Made by a program: the position numbers and the translations under genes. From assembly GCA_009760855.2 (NCBI GenBank), contig WPIO01000159.1, forward strand, positions 442,001 to 506,000: 64,000 nt of DNA. The letters are read 5' to 3'. Below, piece after piece: positions 24,401 through 36,400 of this stretch (position 1 is its first letter; each line of letters begins with the position of its first letter). This stretch comes from Cristatella mucedo (Eukaryota; Bryozoa; Phylactolaemata; Cristatellidae). Under the pieces are notes generated by a model. It was not told the origin of the DNA and did no database searches. It saw only the letters and a program-made list of their open reading frames with translations.

Positions 24401-27400
24401 ATGGCAAATCTGCTCAAACACCCAGAATTTTAGGATAGCATTTCTCTACTCTTGACTGTACTCATCCTATTTTATTCTGCCAAGCACTCTCTTTACCACC
24501 CTATTTGCATTTAGTACACGTGCTCCAGGGGATCTTTGTCAAGTCGTCTTCTGAGGATTTAAGTCTGCTTCTAGTCGTTCTTTCAGCTTTTCCTACCCGG
24601 TCTCCATCTTTCCTGCAGTGCCAATGCTTTCTTCTTGACTCTGTCAGTCGATGTAAAATGAGAAGCATAGTGTGCTGGCTTATTGTATGGGTACGCAACA
24701 TGACACGTTTCCTTTTGGTTGGCTCTAGTTTGACTTGTGCTGTGTTGTAGCTTGTTGTGAGGAGCTTACCACGCCGTACTATATACACGGGTAGGCTGCA
24801 TCTGCTCACTGATGCTGTCGACGATGATTCTCTCTCATATTCTAACAGCTAACAGTTATTATCATTCATTCCTCCGAAGATTTGCATAAGTCGCCTGGTC
24901 GACTTACTAGAATGGCGTGGTCCTTTGACCGGCACATTGACAGAGAACCACCCCCCCTTAAAGCACTGCTGCTTGCCTCACTGTTTGTTTGCTGCTCTCA
25001 CTGTCTGATTGCGGCCCAGTTGTAACACTGCAGCTCCGATGATCATACTTGTGCTCGCCCGCTTCACTTATCGAACCTGCAGTTGAACGCTTGATATGTA
25101 GGTCAGATTAGCAGGTCTGCTAAGCGGTTTTCCCTCCGTGCTTCACTGTTATTTTCCTTTGTAATTTTGCAGTGACGGGGCTGCACGACATTGACGAGTA
25201 TATACAGGCGCAGTTGTTGCTTGCGGTAAGCTCATGCACACCATGAATGTGTTTTTTCAAGTACTTGTGACATTAGCATAGTGTCACCATTGCCTCGTCA
25301 GTTTTTAAAGTTGCTGGCCATGCATGCTCTGCTGTGATGTGACAATTTCGGCCATCTTGAAGCTGCTCTGTAGCGGCTTTGTCCATGCTGCTGCATCATT
25401 CTAGCAAACCCTGGCTTCTGCATCCATTTAGAATTTCGACCATGCAAACCCTAATTAAAATTCCCAAGATGGCTTTTGCTAGCAGACAAGCGGTGCCATT
25501 CTCAGAATCAAGCTAGTATTGTGGATAAAAGAGGCCTGTACTTAATCTCGATCTGGGCGCTTTGCAACTCACTGCCAGAGAATCAATACCGAAGGGTTAA
25601 TTATGTGCACGGTATCAAGGTAGCTAATTGCTAGCATGATGCTTAACCCATCATGCTAAAGCAAAGATCGAGAAACTTATTGCCATCTCTAGGTGAGACT
25701 TGAAAGCTTGAGGTGATTGCAGATAGTGACCGTTACTGGAAGTGAATTCCAGACTTTCGGTGCATGCGAATTGAAGGATTAATCACCAACAGATTTCAAT
25801 TTGGTGCGTTGAGTGACGTTGAGATGGCCAGATGGTGAAGACCGGGTAGCAGGAGAGCACACTGGAAGAGCACCGAGTTTGGAAAGGTAGGCTGGTGCAA
25901 GTGAGTGAAGTGACCTGTAAACCAGACTGAACATTTTAAAAGCGATTCTGGGTTATATAGGGAGCCAGTGTAATCTTACCAAACTACATTAAGTTAGTAC
26001 TGTATAGTATAGTTAGTACTGTGAAAAAACAAACTCTGTTTGTTTTTTTACTGTGCCGAAGAGCTTGAACCCTGACCTTGGTCCGTGAATGTTAGCACCT
26101 TACATCCTAGGCCAAACTGGTGCATGGGTTTGGAGACCATCAGCCGAGTATTAACTTGCTGAAGCATTATCAGTGGAAGTACCAGCCGACTAAGCCTGAT
26201 GGGGCAGACAGTCTTGGTGCCCAGCTGCTGGTAATTGGAAGCACCAGCATTGACTGGTCCACTGAAAAGGATCCATAAACCGGCGACACTGTCATCATAC
26301 TTAGGCAGTGGTTGGTCGATCTACTTCGAGCAAACAGCACAACTTCCTTGGCTACGGTAATTTGCTGGGTCTCTTCATTTGATATTCTTTCCTCAGGCAT
26401 TTACACTGCTGTCCAAAGTATCTGTGCCCCCTCAACCAAAACGTTACTTCACTCGAAACCCACAAGACTTATGTATCAAATGCATGTATCAAATTCGATA
26501 GTAGTTTTTATTATGATGAAAAGTAGCGAGTATATAATTTATGTAATTTATTGGATATAATTAATAGCTAGTAGAGTTACCACGATTTTTAATAGCTTCT
26601 CTCAATTGCCTCGGCATTGACGCCACCAGCTTCCTGTTTATTACTTGAGGAATTGAAGTTTAGCAATCCTTCCAACTCGAGAAGAACTCATCGGATTTCT
26701 TGTGCTGGATGGAGAACTTCGACCCTTAGAGCAGTCACCTTCGTCCCACAACTGTTCAAATGGGTGGGTTGAAGTTAAGGCTTTGCCTTGGCCACTATAT
26801 GACTTCAACCTGCAGGGTTTGTGAATAATTCTTTTTAATCCATATGAGTGTTCTTCAGATTGCTGTCATGCTGCCAACTGAAATCGAGCCCGTGAAGAGC
26901 ATAAGCAGATGACTAGCTAACATTCTTCCTGGTGTCCAAATGGACATCTGATACATTATTTCTTGAATCCTGTGCTGACACCCAGCACCAGATGTTGAGA
27001 AGCAACCCCAAGCCATTGCACTTCCACCACCGAATTTCAGTCTTTTGCAGACAAATGTCAACGTGCACTTCACCTATGTGTAGGCTAACATACTTTATAT
27101 AATTCATTTGTATAGTGCTATAAGAAACCTAATCTCTATTCAGGCACTTCACATATTCCATAGGGCTCGAGCCCACGACCTCGGTCGGGGCAAGCACCTT
27201 AACTTTCTCTTCTTATAACAGCCAAATAAATTGAATGTTGACTGATCGGTCCACAGTACTCTGCTCCACAGTGCTGCTGTCCAGCACCGGTTTCGGCATG
27301 GAAAATACAGCCTTGCCTTTTTTGTCACACAGTCAATGGCTTGCACTTGGCCACCCTTGCATTTAATCCTTATTCATTAAAGCGTCTACTCGCGGTATTT

Positions 27401-30400
27401 TGGCTCAGGACCATTTCGGTATATTGGCCAGTGCATTTTCAGAGTTTCCAGTCATTTCAGAGGCAAGCCTGTCCTTCAGACCCATGCTCTTTAGGAGCCG
27501 GTCCTTGCCTGGAGAAGTTTGTTGAGGGTGACCTTTGCACGGCATTGCCTCTGTGCTACCGGAGGGCTGAGTTTTTTAATAATGTTCCTAGCAGTTCCCT
27601 TTGAAATCTTTAGTCGCTTTGTGATATCATGGTTTAAATGGCCATCTCCTTGGGGCGACATCAAAACTGCTCTTACACCGTCAGAAAGCTGTACAACTGG
27701 CAGCCTGGCCTGGTGTGGTCCCATACCTAGCCAAAATGGTACTGGATAGGTCAAGGAGACATCTCGGTACCTTAGCTCATCATTTGCCGAGACATGGTCA
27801 GTGACAAAACAGACCAAAATATGTTTTGCTGGATGACCTTTACGGTGGTGGAATGGTCATGCAATGGTCATGCCTCCGTATCTGTTTGATTCTAGCATGA
27901 TTCATCCACAGACTGTTCATCCAGGGACGATTCATCCACTGACTGACAAGAACCACATGCTGACAAGAAAGCCTAAACCCTAATTTAAGGTATTAGTTTC
28001 AACATTTTTCCAGTGCAACTCTTCAGCAATTCATTAAGTTTAAATATTATTCTGGATGAAACGTCCTGTGGATGAAAGATTCTGTGGATGAAACATTTTC
28101 TGGATGAAACATGCTCTGGCTGAAACGTGCTCTGGCTGAAACGTGCTCTGGCTGAAACGTGCTCTGGCTGAAACGTGCTCTGGCTGAAACGTGCTCTGGC
28201 TGAAACGTGCTCTGGCTGAAACGTGCTCTGGCTGAAACGTGCTCTGGCTGAAACGTGCTCTGGCTGAAACGTGCTCTGGCTGAAACGTCCTCTGGATGAA
28301 ACGCCCTCTGGATGAAACGTCCTTTGGATGAGACGTCCTCTGAATGAAACGTTCTCTCCATGGAACGTCCTCTGGATGAAACGTCCTCTGGATGAATCGT
28401 CTGAGATGAGCAGTCTGTGGAGAATCGTCCATGGATAAATCGTCCGGAGACCATATATTTACATGGGAACCGTTAACTTGTTTGTTGGCTAATGCAGTTA
28501 CTCACCAAGCCAAACTTAACCTTTATATAAGTCAAAATTGTATTGACGGATTGCTACACTTTAATAATTAGTATAGTGTAGTGAGTTTATTGATTAGGGG
28601 CATTAGAAACAACCGAACTTGTATCGATGCGCCTGGTATGTAGAAACTTGTGCACGGATGTGTAACTGAAGGATTTTGCCTTCGCGGTGACCTAAAGATA
28701 ACATAGGTGATTTAATGCCTGAGTTTCCGGGTTTTGAATTCTGCTGGCAGTAAGATTTTCACTGTTCAATGCACGATTACTGTAAACGAGCGTTCTTAAG
28801 GGAAAAGTAAAGAAAATACCTGTAACATTTTTCCGACAATCGAATAAGTGTTTATGTTACCTTTCGAAAGACAACTATGTTAGAACTGGGATCGGAAGTT
28901 CTGGCGACTTCCACATGAAAGGAAAAAACTGTTATGCAAACCACGTCTAACCCGGATATAAACCGGAAGCAATACATCTACTAATAAAAGATTTACCGAT
29001 CTCTGCATCATATGCGACTTGTATCCCAACTTGTCGAACCTTGGTAGATCGCTATAGATGCTTGAAGCTTGTCAAAGTGCATACTTGTGACTTTTATACA
29101 GCTTCATTTCCAGGGTTGGTTGGTGCCTTGTACATAAAATGACAACTAATAAAGCGTATCGGAGTGAAATTTGAAATGTGAGTTCAGCTCTGCTTTTTTA
29201 CCCTAGTTTTTAATTTTTTTGATTTCGGTTTGATACAATTGGTTCTATATGTCCACGATTACGGAAAATAAAGCTCCAGGACGTTTGGTGATGTATACTG
29301 CCGAATGTATCAAACCGAAATCAAAAACATTAAAAACTAGCTTAAAAAAGCAGAGATGAACTCGCATTTCACATTTAATTCCGATAGGTGAAATATCAGT
29401 TGAGTTATTTAATTTACAAGGCACCAACCAACCCTGAAAATGAGGTTGTATAAAAGTCAAAAGTATGCACCTCAACAAGCTTCATTTATCTATAGCGATC
29501 TACCAAGGTGCGACAAGTTGGAATACAAGTCACATATGATACTGAGATCGGTACATTTTTATTTGTAGATTTGTTGCTTCCGGTTTACATCCGGGTTAGA
29601 GGTGGTTTGCATAACCGATTTTTCTTTCATGTGGAAGTGGTCAGAACTTCCGATCCCTGTTATAACATATTTGTCTTTCGAAAGGTACCATAAACACATA
29701 TTTGATTGTCGGACAACTTGTATAGATATTTTCTTGACATTCCCTCTTAATACCAACCTGTCTTTTTAAAGCAAGACAGCAATTAGAAGGGTGCTCCAGA
29801 AACTCGGTCTCCAGCCACCAGGTTTGTATGATGCATCTCTGCCTCGATGACTAAGGCCAAGAAATACTTCGTCGATGAGCAGTGCTATAAAGTACCTCTT
29901 GAAAGTGAACGCCTGATAGAGATTTAGTTTATAAATAAATAATAAATATTCATTTGTATAGCACCCTAAGAGAACTTAATCTCTATTCATGCGCTTCACT
30001 TATGCCTTTGGGCTCGAGCCCACGACCTCAGTCAGACCTTGGTCAGAGCGAGCACCTTAACCGCTGGACCGAAGCAGCTTGGCTAGTAAACAATAAATAC
30101 ATTAGCTATTGCAGTCACTTCGATATCTAAAGCTATAGACTCAAGACTACACATTCAGTACCCAGCAATTCAACGGGTGCTGTGGTGTTGATATGGTGAC
30201 TCAGCAACTGAACAATGTGCATGTGCTACTGACTTCGCCAAATTGCCGTGATTAGCTAACCGCTGTCATGCCCAATGAATCCTGTGGCTCAGATGATCTC
30301 TGTTGAATTTGGCGACTTATCTGATGCAGCAATTTATGCATAGCACTAATCAGGCAGAACCATCAGCCTGGTCCACATAGCCCTATAATGCACAATCAGG

Positions 30401-33400
30401 GTAGCTGGAACAAGGGTTTGTACTGTCGTGATGCAGCTTGCTCAGTTTCCTGCAAACTGCCAATTGTAGAGCATAAGCAGCTTAGATATCTTGACTGGAA
30501 ATACCATGCCATCATTACGCTATTGACGCCGAGCTGGCTTTGCCCAGTGGTTAAGGTGCTCGCCCCCACCAAGGTCTGGCCGAGGCCGTGTGCTTGAGCC
30601 CTGTGGCATATGTAAAGTGCCTGAATAGAGATTAAGTTCTCTCAGTTGCTATATTAATGAAATATATTTTTTATATCTCAAACTCTCTATGAACAAGTGT
30701 ACTGCCGATTGTGTTTAGTCTTAGCATGTGTGCACATTTTCTTTCAGCCAAATTCGGTGATAAACAAAGCATTATGATACCTATACAGTTGCAGCTTTTA
30801 TTTGTTGCCGCCTAATACTGGGGCTAATGCTGAGGATTGTTGAAATAGGTGCCAGCTAGCTGCATCAAAATAGGTCTTATTGCTCCTTGTCCTGCATACG
30901 ACAATTGATGTAGTTATAGCATCTGCCGTTTTGACTCGACAAGGTAGCTTGGGCGATTAGTTTCATGTCTTTAGACCTGCAGTATTATCACGGCAGTGTT
31001 GACTGCCTTGCACGACGTGTGCTGCTAGTATAGCTTTGCGTATTTGGCCAAGGAGGGCCCGTGAATGCTCGGTATCAAAGCTTGCTGCAACCGTGTTGAC
31101 CATGGCAACATCAAATGAACAGTGCTAGACATCAGTTGGTTAGCCTTCAACATGACTGTTGGGGCTGATATTGTTGTTAAGTTCAAGTCCCAGAAAAAGC
31201 ACTGCAGGGAACCGTGCGTGTGTTTATTTCAGGCTCTCAACATCACCACACATGTTCTCAGGCACGGTGGCACATTTGTGGCAAAGGTAAGCCATGCCTG
31301 ATTGCAGAAAGGGCATGTTTGTTTGTTCTCGTGCGATTGTATGTGTGTGCACGTACAAACGTGCTTGCACAGGTACACTGCTCCTTCAGAACAGCTGCCG
31401 GGAGCTGCTAGAGTTGTGATGCAGCTTAAAATTGTCTTCGAATCGCCTGCTCATTGATCTGGGCACAACTACAGTGCTGTGGCCGTGAATTGATTTGAAC
31501 TGATTGGCATTCATTTAGTCTATTATTATTGTGTTAACGTTCCGGAAGAATGCCCACAGCTACAGAAGGTAGCAACAGCAGCAAGCCGATCGATCTCTGA
31601 CGAGCAGTAGCCTTGCGTTGCATCGGGACACCTGTTCTTTCTTTCAGATCTTCAGGGGCAAGGACGTAACACTGCTGTACTCCCAGCTCAGGATATTTTT
31701 TCCGCTTGTCACGATTGCCAAGCCAAGGAGCAGCAGGAACTCAAGCATCGGTAACCAGCTGTCCTTGATGAGCCGGTCGTGACCGCCGGGTGGCACTGTA
31801 CCTTTCTTTATTCATTATTCACCTCTCGACGATGCCTCTGCTAAACGTGTTAGGCACCCGTGTCAGGAAGTAGGCTACTACATGGAGGGATGTGCATTTC
31901 TCTCTTGGTGCTACTTGCTGGTGCCCTGGACAGGTGCTGCTGCACAAACGTATGTGTGCTTTACATTCAGTCGAGGTTTGCTTGTGTGCACGTATGATTT
32001 TTGCGTTTTCCCCTGCTGCTCCACACTTCAACTGTTTCTCGGTATTTTTGAAAGATTTTCTTGTTGGAAATGTTCTAAAAAGTGTCTCATCGACGTTGCT
32101 ATTTTGTGGCAAGGACTTGTTCTTCCAAAAGACCAGAGCCTTTGATATTGCAGTGGTGAGCCGTGATGACACACTAGGTAAGGCAGTTGCTCTTCACGAC
32201 CTCGGTCCCGAGGTCGTGGGTTTTAATCCTTCGGTGAGCGATCCTTTATTGCCGCTGCAAATGATGGTGATAGCCTTTACGGCTCTTCTGCTACTAAAAT
32301 AAGAAGCTATTGAATCAGCTAGTATTTTTTTATTGTGGCCCTGAAGGGCAGCAGTTTATTAGCCTCCCAGATCAGCATTCACCATGTAAATATAACTTCA
32401 AGGCTGTTGGCATCCTAGCAGTATGCGCTATGTTGCACATTCATTTCTTTGCACTCAAAGTACTGTTAAACGGGACTCCGAAAAGCTGCCGATAGCCGAG
32501 AGGTTGCTAATAGCATAACTTGTCTGCATGCCCGATATACCGAAAGGTTAAGTGTGCTCTAGACCACTAGGCGATATTGTGCTTAGGTTAACGGCACTTG
32601 TCTTCATACTGCCAACCAAAATAATAATAATAATAATAATAATAATTCACTTGATAAAGCGCCCTCAGAGAACTTAATCTCTCTCTAGGCGCTTTACATT
32701 TGCTGTAAAGTGAAATGCAATTGAATGGTAAGTAAAATCATGCTTGAAAAAAACAAACGAAATGAATAATATGGTTAGGGGTGACATGCACAGGGTCAGC
32801 ATGCAAATGTGGTTCCTCATTCTCGTATACTCGCTATGAAAACCACCAATTTTGCTGTGGCTATAGAACTAAAGACTCGCAAAATGCAGGCTTGCCTTCA
32901 CCTGGATTTGGTTGTGAGTACGAGCAATCAGGTTGTCTGGTGCGTTATGAGGCCACCTCAGGCTTCTGACATAGTTTCGGGCTGTTACAAAATACTGTAT
33001 TGTAGTAGTGTCACTCGGTTGTACTTGGATGTGGTAGATGTGCCTGATGCACTACAAGATGGATTATGTTGTCAAATAAAAAGTGCACTGTGCCGACACT
33101 GTGCATGCTGCCACTAACAACACTTGCATGCTGACCCTGTGCATGTCACCCCTAACCATTTTATTCTTGTTGTTTATCGAGCATGCTACCACTAACCATT
33201 CGATCGTGTTTCCTTTGCAGCAAATGTAAAACACCTAGAAAGCTATTGAGTTCTCTGAGGGTGCTTTATCAAGTGTGTTAGTATTATTATATTATATTAT
33301 TAAAACTTATCCAACCAAAATCAGAAATGAACTCTCTCGCAGTAGTGCACAAGCAGTGCTGAACTTACAATAATTTCACGCTGATCCATTGAGTATTAGC

Positions 33401-36400
33401 TTAGATATGGAACACACGATGCTCAAAGCTACACTGTAAATGAAGCTGTCTAAAAGTAGCCAGTATGTACCAAGCTGCAAACAAATATGTTCCTCGATGT
33501 ACCAAGTTTCAACATAAGTTGTGTATATGATGCAGAGATCGGTAAACAAGTTATAGATATATTGCGTCCGATCTACTTCTGGGTTATACGTGACTTATGG
33601 ACTGGTCGTTTATCTGACCGGTGTCAGTTCAACCCTTTATCTCTTCACTTCAGATAAGTGCATCACCCTCTGAGCACATTTTGATGTTATCGGCTGCAGG
33701 TCATAATGTTCACAGATCAGAAGTAAATTGGTATGCTGTGTTCACCTCCATATACTTTGAGTGGCATTGTCGAATAAGCCCACCGGATATTTTATCATCC
33801 ATTCTATGATTTGATTTTAAATCTGTTGTCTGTCAAATAAAAAGAAATCTAATGTGCACAATTCATTGTAGTTTAAAACCGACACAATATAGAGGCGACC
33901 GAAGATCTGGAAGTAGACATTGACAATCTTTCAGGGATTGGAACGTAAAGGCCTCACGAATCCTTTTGTTCTTGCTCCTAGATCGCTGCTGTGCATTTAA
34001 AGTGCTAAGTGCATTCAAAAGTGCTCCTGTCTGCCCCAAGATTAATAGGATTTCATAAATATTCTCTTAACAAGTCGCCTCTTTTTTCAGAGGCTTTCGT
34101 GGTATGCCAGCAGTACCTGCCTCCCAAGGGCTACGTCCCCAACATGTCCAACCCACTGCTGGATCACAAGTACGGTAAGTGCGTCCTTGGTCCGAGCCAC
34201 AGAGTTATGCATGTCTTCTGTGCCGGCGCTGCTCTGCATCTTCAACTTTATTTTTTTACTCACGATGACCTGGTTTGAGCGCTTAACCCGTGCTGCTTTG
34301 CCCTACGTCGTACTAACCTCGCTGGCCTGAGCATATTTGATTGTGCCTCCTTCAAAACCATTCGGGGGAGTGTCGTGCCGTAAATTCTTTCTAGTGTATC
34401 TTCCTAAACGTGGGGGAGGGGAAGGGGTTGGTGGGAACTAATTGTCTGTACGCTTTTGTCAGTTTGCAGCTAGAGCATCCTGAGAAGTACGTTTGCTGTC
34501 CCAAATGTCCCAAATACTGTGAAATAACCCACCGACCCGTTTCGCCGAGACGATGTCCTCCCCCTAGGCAATGATGCCTCGGTCCAGCCGTTGTGCGCTG
34601 TTGCTTCCACGCTAATCGTTCATAACAGCCTTGGTCGTGAGTATGATTCCTGCGGTGGGTGATTCTTTTAATGGCTACTGCAAGCAGCAGTGGTGATAGC
34701 CGTTAAGGCTCTTCTGCCACTGCATAAATTAGGCCGTTAAATTGGCTAACTTTTTTGGCGTTGACCGTCCCCTGGCGTTCCTCTCTTTCTCGTTGCTGCC
34801 ATAGCAGATGCAATCTGGCGTTGGCTGCCGTCCATGCACTGACTGCCACTCGGGCTCTGAGCGACCCTTACGGAGTACTCTGTCAGTCAGTTGCAGCACC
34901 TTCTGTGCGGCATCTGCTCTACCCCCTGGATTTGCGAAGCTTGGGCTGGAGTTGCGTTGAGACGAAGGAGTTTTCCAAGTGTTAAGGGGATCTGGCTGCC
35001 ATCGCCGGGGGCACGGGCGGAGTGAGTGGTGTCTCGGCAGTGGCCATCCTATTTTGCATTGCTACTGCAACGTCTGGCCACTGGTGGCACACGCTCTGTG
35101 TGTGCTCCCGGATGCAGCTGCATCCACAATTGAGCTAGTCCATGGTAGCCACCCCATTCCCTTAGCCCATGTAATGTAATGAAATGTTCCCTTAGCCCAT
35201 GTAATGTAATGAAATGTTCCCTTAGCCCATGTAATGTAATGAAATGTTCCCTTAGCCCATGTAATATAATGCAATGTTCCCTTAGTCCATGTAATGTAAT
35301 GAAATGTTCCCTTAGCCTATGTAATGTAATGAAATGTTCCCTTGGCCCATGTAATGTAATGAAATTCATCTTTGTCTGTAACTCCACAAAGCTGCAAGGG
35401 CTCAGTTGGTATTACGCAGGAGAGTTTTCTGTAGCCCACTCGAAGCCTTAACTGGCTTTTGCGACGTATGGCAGTTGCCAATGCACTTTATCTCACCCAA
35501 CATAAGGATACTGAGAAGCATAGCTTCCTCAGGAGGGCAGTCAAGGAAGTGAGTAGCATCTCAGTAGCAGCTCAGGGCGGCTGGAAAGGAAATGCAACAG
35601 TCGGCAGTACGAGAGAAAATGTCCTTGAGTAAGAGTTGTGAAAAGGACCTTTGCTGTCTGTAGCCTGCAGAGCAAAATCTGACTGTAACGGTATTTGAGC
35701 CTGGAACAGCGAATCGCTTGTCCATAGAGGACCAGAGGCCACGAGGAGGTTGAAACTGGTGAAGCAGTTTAGTATCTTCGTCACGTGTGCATGAAAAAAA
35801 ATTGCACCCATCAGTTTTGCATAGCATGTCTGAGTGCACAGTTTCTCCAAGTGAAAGCCAGAATGCCAAGTGCCATTGTTAATCTCTGTCAACATTGATC
35901 CCTTATTTGTACCCTGTGGTTGTGTGGTTCATGAGTTCTCCACGGCGTCGGTCCTTGTGGGACTTGTTTCTTCAGTTCGAAATAGTGGCTGCCTTGAAGT
36001 TGCACTTCAGGGGAGCTGCAGCTGGTGTAGCAGTAGTACTAAGAGAGCTGTTCCTGTGGCCTTGCGGATTCTCGCACGAGTTCTGGAGCCTGCGATTCAG
36101 GCTCTGCTTCCTGGTGGACGAGTCTGTAGCAGTGATCCGTTGGAACCTATCGTAGCCGGCTGGATAGAGGGACCTTACGTGGAAGGCAACCATCTGGCCG
36201 GTGCTTCAAACGTGCTGTCACAGGGTTGCTGCAATGACAGTTTTCCGTGGTGCAACGGCATCATTGCTGACATGCATTGTTTCTTTGTCGTGGCACAGAT
36301 CATGGAGTTGTGTGGTTTATTTAGCCTTTCTGTGACTCATTAGTCGAGTCGTTTGCCTTTTTTGTGAGTCTATGGCTTGAACTTCTCTTCGCAAAGTGCT

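Noticed and set aside
28058-28420. CRISPR array
   Set aside because: Units of 16 bp are contiguous with no unique spacers, and the genome is eukaryotic.
28040-28454. Two overlapping - strand proteins with 16-residue repeats
   Set aside because: Direct products of the 16-bp minisatellite, which keeps several frames open; no domain and no gene context.
35049-35387. Repetitive - and + strand proteins with 10-residue units
   Set aside because: Translations of the 30-bp minisatellite.
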